A stretch of 64,000 nt of DNA, from contig NZ_FOCZ01000007.1 in assembly GCF_900110245.1 (NCBI RefSeq), positions 310,001 through 374,000 of the forward strand, read 5' to 3'. The notes beneath the pieces were generated by a model. The model did no database searches and was not told the origin of the DNA. It saw nothing but the letters and a program-made list of their open reading frames with translations. Position 1 is the first letter of the stretch, and each line of letters opens with the position of its first letter. Source of the stretch: Niastella yeongjuensis. GTDB lineage: Bacteria; Bacteroidota; Bacteroidia; Chitinophagales; Chitinophagaceae. Of this stretch, positions 8,178 through 17,724 are shown one piece after another. The position numbers and the translations under genes are program-made.

Positions 8178-8517
8178 TGGTAATGGATTAGAGATATTAG
8201 GTATACTTATGCAAAGTATTGCATTTTTTACGCAAATCCAATGCCAGACATTGAAAATAATATTATGTGATACAATCTGTTACAGAGTATAGTATACCTA
8301 CTTCGAACAATCACGGGTACACGCATGAATAATTGCGGTAATGCGTAGGTTAAAACTCGAAGACCTGTAAGGTCCATCATTGGGTTTTGCAATATTTGAA
8401 AGTTGAATTGGACCTGACAGGTCTCTTTTGAAAGCAGGCGAAGACCTGTCAGGAGCGCATAATCGGTCCGATCTGGTAAGTTCAAAAAGCGCACCTTACA
8501 GGTCTTTGGTGCGACTT
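8178..8517. other. 340-bp gene-free stretch with AGGTATAC inverted repeat and GACCTG elements
   Basis: No convincing coding sequence. It holds AGGTATAC near 8199 and GTATACCT near 8289 (inverted), and the cluster of GACCTGTMAGGT elements listed separately. The outer part of that cluster, CGCACC...GGTGCG at about 8490-8513, could terminate the minus-strand GxGYxYP gene. Confidence 0.6.
8359..8507. repeat. Cluster of four GACCTGTMAGGT palindromic elements
   Basis: GAAGACCTGTAAGGTCC (8359-8375), GGACCTGACAGGTCTC (8410-8425), GAAGACCTGTCAGGAGCGC (8440-8458) and GCGCACCTTACAGGTCTT (8489-8506). Copies 1 and 4 are reverse complements of each other (AAGACCTGTAAGGT/ACCTTACAGGTCTT), as are copies 2 and 3 (GACCTGACAGGTC/GACCTGTCAGG), giving a nested inverted structure. 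Confidence 0.8.
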
Positions 8518-10554
8518 TTATTTCTTCGTTACCGGATTAAACCGGCAGGCATTTACGGGCGGGTTCACCTGCAGCCCATTTGCTTCCCTGATCAACTGGA
8601 AAATATGATCAGGGCGCACCACTATATAATCGCTGTTAAGGGAGTTGGCCACATTCTTGAAATTGGTGGGTTTTATATCCGTCCAGGGTTGCGCCTGAAT
8701 AATGATGAAACGCGGTGAGGTGCCATTCCAGCCCGTCGCTGCACTGGCAATATGATCTTTCATCGCCTGTTCACTGGTGCAGTAATTGCAGGAAAGCGCC
8801 ATCCCCGGCAAACTGTTATTATAAATAGTTAACCCGCCACCGGTATTTTGTGCCGTAAGACCCAATAACGAAGGGGCTATATTGGCAAAGGTTTGTCCAA
8901 CATTTTGATTAATGCCGCCGGTAATGGTATTCCAGATAGTGATCACTCTGAAACCGGCCCGGCGATTATAGTCTTCCGTTTTTGCGGCAAATAAATTCAA
9001 CAGGTTTTGATTGGGCCAGCTATTGGGATAGGTATAGCCATAGCCGGAGGGACCTGAAATTAAATTATCATTATCAGTAGCTGTTTGCCAGTAATAATTG
9101 AGTGCGCCAGGCATCGCATCCAGCATGGCGGGCGATAACGTCCAGCCCATAGGCACGGAACCCCGGTCTGGATTATTCCACAACTTGCGCATCAGGTGCT
9201 CGATGTACTGCAGGTTATCGCCATCACTCAAAATAAAGGCCACATACAATTTGTTTTGGAGGATAGGTTTGGGTGGAACCGCTTTAAGGGTTACCGTACG
9301 GGGTGTGCCGCTGTGCATAGTTAAGTTGCTGCACCAGTCGCTGGCGATAGTGGTAATGCCATATTGTGAAGTTCGTTGTACGCCCGGTTGTTCTTCGGGC
9401 CACCAGCCCATAAAGTTGGAACCCGCAGGCATGGAAGACAGAAAGCTGTTCAACAGGGTGCTTTCCGCTGCCACATTCGGATCGAGCCATACAACGGCAG
9501 CACCCAGTGCGGTGGCATATTCCCGTAAGGCCGCCTTATGCGCATCGGGGTTCAATCCAATTAATAACCGGTGATCGATAGTAGGCCAATACGTATTGAA
9601 CAGGGTTTGATAAACCTGCAGTTTGCTGGTATATTGTCCGCGCAGATCAACCAGCACAGGTAAATTATAAGGCGCCGCAGTTAACCGTGCTAATAACAAG
9701 GGCGAAGCGATCAATGCCTTTCTGCTTTTGGCCATTACGGTGGCCAGGTTTACTGTATGGATCTGTGCCGGGTCATATACGATCAGTCCGGAAAGTTCAT
9801 TGCGGTACTTAGTAATAAGACTCCATTTATCGGCCGGTTCAGTGTAGTTCAATCCTAATGACTGCAGCCAGGTATAAGGTCCTTCGGCAAATGCATCGCC
9901 TTCATAGGAAAAGATGCGGGGCTTTGTTCTGTTAACGATGCCTTTCAGCGAGGCGAACAAATACATTTCGGCCGATGATGCATTTTGCTGCACCGCTACC
10001 CAGTCTACCTTGGTATAGGAGGTACCGCGCCAGTATACCCGCAATTCGATGGATTGATTATCGGCCGGCATGGTAAAAGGCAACGTGAAATTTACATAGT
10101 CAGCTGCAATAGGAAATTGTAACCGCGTGATGGTCTGTGAAGCCAGCACCTGTCCGGTAGTGGCATTTCTTACGTCGATGTCAACAACCGGATCGTTGTT
10201 GGCGGTATTGTTATCCACCTTCATTCTGAATTCTGCTACGTTAGGTCCGGCGGGAATGCTTGCATCATATGGTCCATAGATCATATGGTCATTGGGAGCA
10301 TCGATGCCGGTTTGACAAAGCCAGCCATCAGATTCCAGTCTGCCGGTTTTATGACCTAGCAGTGGCCCCTCGCCTTCCCAACGGGTACTTGTTTCGCGAA
10401 GGGTGATGAGGTCCTGCGTTTGAGCAGGCGCCGGAAAGGAAGGAAGCAACTGTGATGGTGGCCAGCTTATCTGGGCCATGGATGGTATCATGATCAGCTG
10501 AAACAGGAATAATAGGCAGCCTGTTCGCTTAAGGAGCGAGGTAAGTGATTTCAT
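8518..10554 (-). CDS. Secreted GxGYxYP-domain protein (putative glycoside hydrolase)
   Basis: 678 residues with a signal peptide (hydrophobic CLLFLFQLIMIPSMAQ, cleavage near MAQ). An N-terminal beta-sandwich (about 75-190, GPNVAEFRMKVDNN...) precedes the GxGYxYP domain, which contains its defining motif as SGPSGYGYTYPNSWP and a LSDGDNLQYIEH acidic motif typical of the fold. The family is predicted to be a carbohydrate-active periplasmic or secreted enzyme; no substrate has been firmly assigned. It is monocistronic, reading away from the molybdenum hydroxylase operon, with about 250 bp between the divergent starts. Confidence 0.8.
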   Translation of the reverse strand: MKSLTSLLKRTGCLLFLFQLIMIPSMAQISWPPSQLLPSFPAPAQTQDLITLRETSTRWEGEGPLLGHKTGRLESDGWLCQTGIDAPNDHMIYGPYDASIPAGPNVAEFRMKVDNNTANNDPVVDIDVRNATTGQVLASQTITRLQFPIAADYVNFTLPFTMPADNQSIELRVYWRGTSYTKVDWVAVQQNASSAEMYLFASLKGIVNRTKPRIFSYEGDAFAEGPYTWLQSLGLNYTEPADKWSLITKYRNELSGLIVYDPAQIHTVNLATVMAKSRKALIASPLLLARLTAAPYNLPVLVDLRGQYTSKLQVYQTLFNTYWPTIDHRLLIGLNPDAHKAALREYATALGAAVVWLDPNVAAESTLLNSFLSSMPAGSNFMGWWPEEQPGVQRTSQYGITTIASDWCSNLTMHSGTPRTVTLKAVPPKPILQNKLYVAFILSDGDNLQYIEHLMRKLWNNPDRGSVPMGWTLSPAMLDAMPGALNYYWQTATDNDNLISGPSGYGYTYPNSWPNQNLLNLFAAKTEDYNRRAGFRVITIWNTITGGINQNVGQTFANIAPSLLGLTAQNTGGGLTIYNNSLPGMALSCNYCTSEQAMKDHIASAATGWNGTSPRFIIIQAQPWTDIKPTNFKNVANSLNSDYIVVRPDHIFQLIREANGLQVNPPVNACRFNPVTKK

Positions 10555-10804
10555 AGAAGTGAGTTTAATGTAATTAATGGATGGCTAAAATTCGGCATTT
10601 AGCAAATAGCGGCTAAAACCGGGATAAATAGTTAAGGCGTAAGGGCTTGAAGTGCTGAAACAAGAAAAGTTGTTATACAGGCACTTATCCATTTGAATGG
10701 GAAAGGCAATAAAATTGAATGGAATGGATAAGTAAACCGACACATTACGGGCGAAATTTATACAGGAATTGAAACCTGCATTAGGAACACCAAAACCAAT
10801 CGCC

Positions 10805-12970
10805 ATGAGCAATGCCCAGCTTATTGATCGCAGGAAATTTATTCGTTCTACAGCCCTTGCCGCGGGCGGACTGATCATCGCGTTTAACGTACCGGCCGGC
10901 ATCAGGACCAGGGGTGTTGTTAAAGAACCCGTGCTATTCGCCCCCAATGCTTTTCTTCGCATAGGTTCCGACAACTCGGTAAAAATAATCCTCTCCCATT
11001 GCGAAATGGGCCAGGGTATCTGGACTTCCCTCTCCATGTTGATTGCCGAAGAACTGGATGCCGACTGGAAAAGCCTGCAGGTAGAACATGCCCCGGCCGA
11101 CATAGCCTATTATCATACCGTATATGCCACCCAACGAACAGGTGGTTCCTCCAGTTTGAATTCTGAATTTGACCGGTACCGCAAAGCCGGCGCTACTGCC
11201 CGCTATCTGTTGGTACAGGCAGCGGCTAATCGGTGGAAGGTAGCCCCTGATGACTGTCAAACAGCAAACGGGTATGTTGTCAGCGGCGATAAAAAGATCA
11301 GCTATGGCGAATTGGTAACAGATGCCATGGCACTGCCAGCGCCGGCAGATATTCCGCTAAAAGATCCCAAAGACTGGAAGATTATTGGCGGAAAAATAAA
11401 GCGCCTGGATACGCAGGAAAAGATCAAAGGAACGGCGGTTTTTGGGATGGACATCCATTTTCCCGATCTGTTAACCGTAATGGTTGCGAGGGTGCCGGTA
11501 AATGGCGCAACAGTTACCGGTTACGATGAAGCTGCTGCGCTGGCCGTACCCGGAGTTCGCCAGGTAGTGAAGATCCCAACAGGAGTTGCTGTGCTGGCGG
11601 ATGATTTCTGGTCGGCAAAAAAAGGCCGCCAGGCGTTGAAAGTTCAATGGGACCTGGGCGCTGCTGCCAATATCAGCAGTGACTCCTTATTTACTGAAAT
11701 GAAGGCGAGAGCCGATAAGGGCGGTATTGTGGCAACGGAAGAAGGCAATGTTGCCGAATTGTTCAAACAAAGTGTAACAAAAGTTGAAGTGGAATACTTT
11801 CAACCCTTCCTGGCGCAATCGCCTATGGAACCGTTGAATTGCACCGTTAAACTAAGCGCCGATAAGTGCGAGATCTGGACGGGCACCCAAACCCAGACTG
11901 ATGACCAGCATGCCGCGTCGGAAATTACGGGTTTGCCTATCAGCCAGGTGTTTATTCATACCTGCTTTCTCGGTGGTTCATTCGGCAGAAGGAACATCAC
12001 CCGCTCCGATTTTGTACGTGAAGCGGTTGAAGTGGCCAAAGCCTCTGGCAAGCTGGTAAAAACCGTCTGGACGCGTGAAGACGATATTCAGGGCGGCCGG
12101 TACCGGCCGGCATTTCTGCACCGGTTTAAAGTAGGGCTCGATGCCAATGGCATGCCTGTATCCTGGGATCAGATCAGCGTAGGCCAGAGTGTAATGACGG
12201 GTGGACCGTTTGAAAAGATCGCAGTGGTTAATGGTGTTGATACATTTTCCATTGAAGGCATGCAGGCGGTTCCATTTATAAAAGCGCTTAAGAATAAAAA
12301 GATTGCTGTAAATACACCCGACTGGCCCATTATGATCGATAACTGGCGGGCTGTGGGTATGAGCCACACCATTTTTGCCATGGAAAGCCTGATCGATGAA
12401 ATGGCTTATGCTGCCAAAAAAGATCCGGTTGCCTACCGGCGATTGTTGTACAAAGACGATGCCCGGTTATTAAAGGTATTGGACCTGGCGGCGGAAAAAA
12501 GCAGCTGGGGCACTCCGTTACCAAAGGACCATGGACGTGGTATTGCCGCCTTTAAAGCCTGCGGCAGTTATGTAGCCCTGGTAGCCGAAGTATCGGTACC
12601 CAAAAACGGAATGGTAAAAGTGCACAAGGTTACCTGTGTGGTTGATTGTGGCACCGCCATACAACCCGATGGTGTGGTGGCCCAAATGGAAGGCAGTGTG
12701 GGGTATGGTTTGTCTGCTGCTTTGTACAGCGAGATCACTTTCAAAAACGGACAGGTACAGCAAAAGAATTTTTATAATTATCCCATCCTGCGCATGAATG
12801 AAATGCCGGAGGTGAATACGTACATAGTGCCCGGTAACGAGCCGCCCGGCGGTATTGGAGAAGCTTCCGTTGGACAAATGATGCCGGCCCTTACCAACGC
12901 TATGTTCGCTGTTACGGGTAAACGCATCCGTAATTTGCCGATATACAAAATGAAAATGGGAAACGCTTAA
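10805..12970 (+). CDS. iorB: Molybdenum hydroxylase large subunit (isoquinoline 1-oxidoreductase beta-type)
   Basis: 721 residues from ATG 10805, chosen because it puts a twin-arginine signal ([15 protein letters not shown]) at residues 8-22. It belongs to the xanthine oxidase superfamily, binding the molybdopterin cytosine dinucleotide cofactor. Visible motifs: [10 protein letters not shown] near the start, [15 protein letters not shown] and the catalytic Glu in [12 protein letters not shown] near the C-terminus. It hydroxylates an N-heterocycle or aldehyde using water; the real substrate is unknown. It is followed after 35 bp by the 2Fe-2S subunit and then a dihaem cytochrome, so electrons probably pass Mo, Fe-S, haem in the periplasm. 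The ModABC importer 5 kb away would supply molybdate. Confidence 0.88.
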   Translation: MSNAQLIDRRKFIRSTALAAGGLIIAFNVPAGIRTRGVVKEPVLFAPNAFLRIGSDNSVKIILSHCEMGQGIWTSLSMLIAEELDADWKSLQVEHAPADIAYYHTVYATQRTGGSSSLNSEFDRYRKAGATARYLLVQAAANRWKVAPDDCQTANGYVVSGDKKISYGELVTDAMALPAPADIPLKDPKDWKIIGGKIKRLDTQEKIKGTAVFGMDIHFPDLLTVMVARVPVNGATVTGYDEAAALAVPGVRQVVKIPTGVAVLADDFWSAKKGRQALKVQWDLGAAANISSDSLFTEMKARADKGGIVATEEGNVAELFKQSVTKVEVEYFQPFLAQSPMEPLNCTVKLSADKCEIWTGTQTQTDDQHAASEITGLPISQVFIHTCFLGGSFGRRNITRSDFVREAVEVAKASGKLVKTVWTREDDIQGGRYRPAFLHRFKVGLDANGMPVSWDQISVGQSVMTGGPFEKIAVVNGVDTFSIEGMQAVPFIKALKNKKIAVNTPDWPIMIDNWRAVGMSHTIFAMESLIDEMAYAAKKDPVAYRRLLYKDDARLLKVLDLAAEKSSWGTPLPKDHGRGIAAFKACGSYVALVAEVSVPKNGMVKVHKVTCVVDCGTAIQPDGVVAQMEGSVGYGLSAALYSEITFKNGQVQQKNFYNYPILRMNEMPEVNTYIVPGNEPPGGIGEASVGQMMPALTNAMFAVTGKRIRNLPIYKMKMGNA

Positions 12971-13005
12971 AAGCTATTCAAACGCCTCACTATAAAACTA
13001 CTGTT

Positions 13006-13467
13006 ATGCAATTGACAGTTAACGGAAAATCATACGATGTAAATGTACCGTCCGATATGCCCATTCTGTGGGTGATTCGCGATAAACTCGGGTTAATGGG
13101 CACCAAGTTTGGCTGTGGTGCGGCCCAATGCGGCGCCTGTACCGTGCACCTCGATGGACAGGGCATCCGGTCGTGCGTAGCGCCGGTATCGCGGGCCGAA
13201 GGAAAAGAGATTGTAACCATAGAAGGGTTGAATGACACGTTAAGCAAGCCACTGATGGCGGCCTGGACGGAAATAGATGTGCCGCAATGTGGCTATTGCC
13301 AAACCGGGCAAATTATGGCCGCTGCTGTTTTGCTGCGCGATAACAACAACCCTACCGACCAGGATATTGACAATGCCATGTCGGGCAATATCTGCCGGTG
13401 CGCCACCTATCAACGCATCCGCAAGGCCATTCACCTGGCGGCTGAATTAAAAAAATCATCATCCTGA
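13006..13467 (+). CDS. iorA: Molybdenum hydroxylase 2Fe-2S subunit (isoquinoline 1-oxidoreductase alpha-type)
   Basis: 153 residues, full family length. The plant-type ferredoxin cluster ligands are Cys37, Cys42, Cys45 and Cys57 (CGAAQCGAC...C), and the second helical-domain cluster uses Cys95, Cys98, Cys130 and Cys132 (CGYC...CRC). The protein transfers electrons from the molybdenum site of the large subunit. It has no signal peptide of its own, so it is expected to be co-exported with the Tat-signal-bearing large subunit. It is tightly linked: 35 bp after the large subunit, 10 bp before the cytochrome gene. Confidence 0.92.
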   Translation: MQLTVNGKSYDVNVPSDMPILWVIRDKLGLMGTKFGCGAAQCGACTVHLDGQGIRSCVAPVSRAEGKEIVTIEGLNDTLSKPLMAAWTEIDVPQCGYCQTGQIMAAAVLLRDNNNPTDQDIDNAMSGNICRCATYQRIRKAIHLAAELKKSSS

Positions 13468-13477
13468 ACAGGCTGCT

Positions 13478-14050
13478 ATGAAAAAGTGTAACCTAATAAC
13501 CTTTTGCATGGCCGGGGTAATTGCTGTATGCAACCTGGCCATGATGAACAACAAAATAGTAAAGCAACGCGAAGCGGAATCAAAAGCCGCCTTTGCCGAA
13601 GCCTATAAAGTGTTTATGCATCCCCGGTGTATGAATTGTCACCCCGCTGGTGATGTGCCCTTGCAGGGCGACGACAGTCATTTGCACACCCAGGGTGTAA
13701 AGCGTGGCGTTGATGGCAAAGGCCTGTATGCCATGAAATGCAGCAGTTGCCACCAGGCGGCCAATCTCGATGGGGATCATTTGCCACCCGGCCATCCCAA
13801 CTGGCATTTGCCTACGGCCGCCCGGCCCATGGTCTTTGAAGGAAAAAGCCCGCGCGAGCTGGCCATGAGCTTTAAGGATGCAAAATTTACCGGTTTTAAA
13901 TCTATGGACCAGATCATTGAACATGTGGAACACGACAAACTGGTGCAACACAGTTTTACCTATGGCACCCGGCCCCCGCTTAGTCATGACGAGTTTGTGG
14001 CAAAGGTGAAAGAATGGATAGGCAAGGGCGCTGCCATACCTGACAAATAG
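13478..14050 (+). CDS. Dihaem c-type cytochrome, electron acceptor of the molybdenum hydroxylase
   Basis: 190 residues with an N-terminal hydrophobic export segment and two haem-attachment motifs, CMNCH (51-55) and CSSCH (88-92). The surrounding sequence (HPRCMNCHPAGDVPLQGD, PPGHPNWHLP) matches small cytochromes that follow iorAB genes. It most likely carries electrons from the 2Fe-2S subunit towards the respiratory chain. Third gene of the operon; the next gene is convergent with only 3 bp between the stops. Confidence 0.85.
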   Translation: MKKCNLITFCMAGVIAVCNLAMMNNKIVKQREAESKAAFAEAYKVFMHPRCMNCHPAGDVPLQGDDSHLHTQGVKRGVDGKGLYAMKCSSCHQAANLDGDHLPPGHPNWHLPTAARPMVFEGKSPRELAMSFKDAKFTGFKSMDQIIEHVEHDKLVQHSFTYGTRPPLSHDEFVAKVKEWIGKGAAIPDK

Positions 14051-14053
14051 CCA

Positions 14054-14908
14054 TTATTTTGTTCTATAGACGGAGGGTGGGAAGCCGAACCTGGATTTAA
14101 AAAGTCTTGAAAAATGGGTGATGCTCTCGAAGCCCAGGGCGTAACAGATATCAGTGATGCTCATACGTGTAGTGCATAATAAGTCCTGGGCTTTTTTTAA
14201 CCGGCGTTCCCTGATCCATTTGGAGGGCGGCATATTGTATATAGATAAAAAATCCCTTCTGAAGCTGGAAAGGCTTCTTTGCGATAAGGCCGCCAGTTTA
14301 CTTAATGGCAGGGCGCTCATGACGTGTTCTTCCACAATGGCTTTTATATTGGGTCGAACGCTTTTGGGGAGTTGTAATAATAACGGAAGAACGGAGCTGT
14401 CGGTGCCGGCCAGGCAGAATAATAGTTCCAGCAGCTTTATTTTTATCAAACAACCATTGACGGTAGTGGTGTTGTCCAAATAAGGCTCCAGTGAGTCGAG
14501 GTATTTTTGCAAATGGCTGCTCTGGTTGCTCATCACCGTGCCGGGAGGTACCTTGTTGCCGCTGATCTTCCAGTCTGCAAATGTGGTAAACTGCTTTAGC
14601 AGGTGCTGATTAAATGAAAACAGAAAGCAGACTGTTGGCCCGGACCCTGAAAAACTTTGCCATTCAACCAGGGTATTATGCGTTAAAACAATCAACTGGC
14701 GTTTATGAACGATATGATCGAGGTTACCGGATTTGAGGTTGAGGGCCCCTTCTTTTACAACCAGCAGGCTGTTTTCTTCTATAAAAAAGGAACCTTGTTT
14801 GCTGCTGTAATAAGTAAACCGGGTAACAGCCGGGTGGCCATTTAACAGTAAAACGTTTGGATGAATGTCAGCAGCCTTATGCTGCAAGGTGTTGGAATCC
14901 TGTAGCAT
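14054..14908 (-). CDS. AraC-family transcriptional regulator
   Basis: 284 residues from ATG 14908 (an ATG at 14947 would add 13 residues). The N-terminal half is a cupin-like sensing domain (SFFIEENSLLVVKEGALNLKSG); the C-terminal 100 residues hold the double helix-turn-helix of AraC/XylS proteins (LPLSKLAALSQRSLSSFRRDFLSIYNMPPSKWIRERRLKKAQDLL and SITDICYALGFESITHFSRLFKSRFGFPPSVYR). It is convergent with the iorAB-cytochrome operon and divergent from another AraC gene starting at 15008, so the two regulators share an upstream region of about 100 bp. Confidence 0.88.
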   Translation of the reverse strand: MLQDSNTLQHKAADIHPNVLLLNGHPAVTRFTYYSSKQGSFFIEENSLLVVKEGALNLKSGNLDHIVHKRQLIVLTHNTLVEWQSFSGSGPTVCFLFSFNQHLLKQFTTFADWKISGNKVPPGTVMSNQSSHLQKYLDSLEPYLDNTTTVNGCLIKIKLLELLFCLAGTDSSVLPLLLQLPKSVRPNIKAIVEEHVMSALPLSKLAALSQRSLSSFRRDFLSIYNMPPSKWIRERRLKKAQDLLCTTRMSITDICYALGFESITHFSRLFKSRFGFPPSVYRTK

Positions 14909-15007
14909 GTGATGTGGTATTTTGGCTGGTATGTACAAGGTAAGCAAAATATTAACCGACCTTTTGGCCGCAATCAGAATTTGACATTTATCATGTAGCT
15001 TGCATAT

Positions 15008-15868
15008 ATGAGGTACCTTCTTAAGGACGAAAAAACAGGTGGCGATTTATTACTATACAGGAATGAACCCAATTTCGATCGTTTATATTTCAGCCGTGAC
15101 CGTTTCACCAAATACTTTACCATAGCGTGGAACCCTGGTGAAAAACAAACCGTAACTATAGATGGTGCGGAACATGATTTTCCGCCCAATACCCTGCTGA
15201 CCCTTTTGTTCAATCAGTCGTTTTCGTTTGAACGATCAGAGGAAATTATAGCCTGGCAGTTTAACCGGGAGTTTTATTGCCTCATCGATCATGATAAAGA
15301 AGTAAGCTGTGTTGGGTTTCTCTTTGGCAGTACCGATCACATTCTGATACCGCTCAATGAAGAAGCGCAGGAAAAACTGAAGCTCCTGGCGGCCGTTTTT
15401 ATGGATGAGTTTAAAACAACAGATAATATCCAGAACGAAATGCTGCTGGCCCTTTTGAAACGCCTCATAAGTTATATAACCCGGTTAGCCCGGTCGGAAT
15501 ATGTGCCGGAGAAAAAAGTGCAGGAAGAAAAATATCATTTGATAAGAAAATTCAATTTGTTGGTAGAAACGCATTTCAAAGAAGAGCATTCCGTCAGCTT
15601 TTATGCGCAGCAGCTGTTTAAATCGCCCAAAACGCTGTCGAACCTGTTTGCTATCTATAACAACAAAACACCCTCACAGGTAATACAGGAAAGAATTTTG
15701 ATCGAAGCCAAAAGATTACTGACATATACTAACAAAACCGTAAAACAAATTACATTTGAATTAGGATTTGAAGACGTATCTTACTTCTCGAACTTTTTTA
15801 AAAAACATACTACCCAGTCGCCTGTAGATTTTCGTAATGCGAGCCCGGTGGCAAAAGAAGGGAAATAA
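15008..15868 (+). CDS. AraC-family transcriptional regulator
   Basis: 286 residues. N-terminal sensing domain (FTIAWNPGEKQTVTIDGAEHDFPPNTLLTLLFNQSFSF) and C-terminal AraC DNA-binding domain (HSVSFYAQQLFKSPKTLSNLFAIYNNKTPSQVIQERILIEAKRLL; KQITFELGFEDVSYFSNFFKKHTTQSPVDFR). It lies directly upstream of an alpha/beta hydrolase gene, which it probably controls. Its last codons (EGK and stop) fall in a sequence block that is repeated at the end of modC and followed there by a paralogous hydrolase gene, suggesting the end of this gene was rewritten by a duplication. Confidence 0.88.
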   Translation: MRYLLKDEKTGGDLLLYRNEPNFDRLYFSRDRFTKYFTIAWNPGEKQTVTIDGAEHDFPPNTLLTLLFNQSFSFERSEEIIAWQFNREFYCLIDHDKEVSCVGFLFGSTDHILIPLNEEAQEKLKLLAAVFMDEFKTTDNIQNEMLLALLKRLISYITRLARSEYVPEKKVQEEKYHLIRKFNLLVETHFKEEHSVSFYAQQLFKSPKTLSNLFAIYNNKTPSQVIQERILIEAKRLLTYTNKTVKQITFELGFEDVSYFSNFFKKHTTQSPVDFRNASPVAKEGK

Positions 15869-15964
15869 TTACAACCGATCGGGAAAACAGCTCAAAATCC
15901 TATACCCTTTTCCGTAGCATCTTTGTATCGTTGAACAAGCAAACACACTCAACAATCAAATAAC
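15860..15964 (+). promoter_or_regulatory. Upstream region of hydrolase gene 1, duplicated at 21230
   Basis: From GGGAAATAATTACAAC onward this region matches the one before the second hydrolase: both contain the same start, a CGGGAAA word, CATCTTTG (possible -7 box) followed by CGTTGAA and an A/C-rich leader. Both stop-to-ATG gaps are exactly 96 bp. A shared regulator, possibly the adjacent AraC protein, is likely. Confidence 0.6.
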
Positions 15965-16669
15965 ATGGAAAAGTCAACCATTAAAAATGTAGTCTTAGTT
16001 CATGGCGCCTTCGCCGACGGTTCAGGTTTCAGAGGTCTTTTTGACGAGCTGACCGCAAAAGGGTACAATGTAACTGTAGTACAAAATCCCTTATCATCCC
16101 TGGAAGCCGATGTAAAGGCTACCCACCTGGTCCTGGACAAACAAGACGGGCCTACTATTCTGGCCGGTCACTCCTGGGGCGGTGCGGTGATCACAGAAGC
16201 CGGTAATCACCCGAATGTAGCTGGCCTGGTATATATTGCCGCTTTCCAGCCTGATAATGGTGAATCTGCGCTTACCTGGATCGAAACAATCCCTCCTGCC
16301 CCCGAGAACGGCATCACCCCCGATGAAAATGGCATCCTGTATTTTATTAAAGAAAAGTACCATGCTGGTTTTTGTGCTGACCTGAGCGAAGCCGATGCCG
16401 ATTTTATGTACGCTTCACAAGGCGCCTTTTACGGCAGTGCATTTGGCACCAATATTACCAATGCCGCCTGGAGAAACAAACCCACCTATGGCATTGTAGC
16501 CACCGACGACAAAGCGATACTGCCCGATATTCAACGGAACATGTATGCACGTTCCAATACCAAAGTAACCGAAATAAAAGGCAGTCATGTGGTATTTATG
16601 TCGCAGCCAGCCAAAGTAGCGGCGGTGATCGTAGAAGCTACTGAAAATGTATTGCAGCCGGTAAGTTAA
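15965..16669 (+). CDS. Alpha/beta hydrolase, cytoplasmic paralogue
   Basis: 234 residues. Starts with the strand-turn NVVLVHGAFADGSG (oxyanion region), nucleophile elbow GHSWGG with Ser70, acid residue around Asp181 and His208 in KGSHVVFMSQP. It resembles the EstC/salicylate-esterase-like hydrolases of unknown substrate. It lacks a signal peptide: residues 1-8 (MEKSTIKN) join straight to the first strand. The paralogue at 21335 is very similar but has a 24-residue longer N-terminus that forms a signal peptide. Preceded by an AraC regulator. Confidence 0.85.
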   Translation: MEKSTIKNVVLVHGAFADGSGFRGLFDELTAKGYNVTVVQNPLSSLEADVKATHLVLDKQDGPTILAGHSWGGAVITEAGNHPNVAGLVYIAAFQPDNGESALTWIETIPPAPENGITPDENGILYFIKEKYHAGFCADLSEADADFMYASQGAFYGSAFGTNITNAAWRNKPTYGIVATDDKAILPDIQRNMYARSNTKVTEIKGSHVVFMSQPAKVAAVIVEATENVLQPVS

Positions 16670-16694
16670 TTAAGGAACTAAAACCTAAGTTTTC

Positions 16695-16763
16695 GAAGTA
16701 AGATGTAAGAAGTAGGAGGCTCTCGAATTTTTGAATTTCCTACTTCTTACCTCCTGCTTCATA
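16695..16763. repeat. Inverted pair of 7-bp tandem repeats between convergent genes
   Basis: Left arm GAAGTAA, GATGTAA, GAAGTAG, GAGGCTC from 16695; right arm reads CCTACTT, CTTACCT, CCTGCTT from 16739, whose complement is GAAGCAG, GAGGTAA, GAAGTAG, GAA. The AT-rich middle (TCGAATTTTTGAATTT) lets the arms fold on each other. Located between the stops of the convergent hydrolase and AraC genes, so it may also act as a two-way terminator. Confidence 0.75.
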
Positions 16764-16809
16764 AGCTGTAAAATCAAAAGACAGTTCTATAAACATCTTC
16801 TTACAACTA

Positions 16810-17724
16810 CTAATTAAACGTCTCCCTAAACTCCATCGGCGAAAGCAGGGTCTTTTGTTTAAACAGCTTATTGAAAGACTGCGGATGTTCAAAACCCAGT
16901 GCATAGGCTACTTCTGCTGTGCTTAAGCTGGTATTCGATAACAACTCCCGCGCTTTTTCAATCAATTTATTATGGATGTGCTGTTGCGTGTTTTGACCCG
17001 TATAAGCCCGCAACATATCTGATAAATAATCGGGCGACAGGTGCAATTGTTTCGACAACAATTGTACAGTCGGCAATCCATGCTGTTGCGCGTTTCCTTC
17101 CTCGAACCAGGTAGTTAACAGGTACTCTACTTTAGCCACGAGGTCGTTATTCGCCACTTTGCGGGTAAGGAACTGTCTGCTATAAAACCGGTCACCAAAG
17201 TTGAGCAGCAATTCAATATAAGAGATCAGGATCTCATCACTGACAGCATCTATAGGTGATTGCAGTTCTTCTTCAATTTGTTTGAAAATAGAAATGATGG
17301 TTTCCCGTTCTTTGCCCGACACCTGTAAAGCTTCAGCCACCGAGTAAGAGAAAAAACCATATTGTTTTATCTTTTTGACCAGGGGGTGTTTGGCAATCAG
17401 ATCGGCATGGAAATACAAGGCCATACCAGTAAACAGATGCGGCGAACCATCATCTGTCAATAACTGGTTGGGAGAAATAAAACACAACCCGCCTTCTGTG
17501 AGATCATAAGCCCGCTGCCCATATTTCATTTTAGTGGGCGACTGCTCCACAAAAGAAACCTTATAAAAATTATAGCTGATCCGCCGAGGTTGTCTGTTTT
17601 CACGAGCTGTCATATCACTGAAGTCAACCAGGCTGATCAGTGGATGCGCAGGTGGTGGCACCTGTACTTCCTGGTGCCAGTCGGTCAGCGTTTTAAAAAC
17701 AATCGTTTCCCATTTAGTACCCAT
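16810..17724 (-). CDS. AraC-family transcriptional regulator, probably controls the adjacent aldo/keto reductase
   Basis: 304 residues from ATG 17724 (17730 is also possible); a longer upstream frame lies inside the preceding gene. It has an N-terminal cupin-like domain (RISYNFYKVSFVEQSP, GGLCFISPNQLL) and a C-terminal AraC double HTH (TVQLLSKQLHLSPDYLSDMLRAYTGQNTQQHIHNKLIEKARELL; STAEVAYALGFEHPQSFNKLFKQKTLLSPMEFR). The start overlaps the end of the aldo/keto reductase gene by 11 bp, so the two are co-transcribed and possibly translationally coupled. AraC-reductase pairs like this are common in Bacteroidota, but the inducer is unknown. Confidence 0.85.
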   Translation of the reverse strand: MGTKWETIVFKTLTDWHQEVQVPPPAHPLISLVDFSDMTARENRQPRRISYNFYKVSFVEQSPTKMKYGQRAYDLTEGGLCFISPNQLLTDDGSPHLFTGMALYFHADLIAKHPLVKKIKQYGFFSYSVAEALQVSGKERETIISIFKQIEEELQSPIDAVSDEILISYIELLLNFGDRFYSRQFLTRKVANNDLVAKVEYLLTTWFEEGNAQQHGLPTVQLLSKQLHLSPDYLSDMLRAYTGQNTQQHIHNKLIEKARELLSNTSLSTAEVAYALGFEHPQSFNKLFKQKTLLSPMEFRETFN

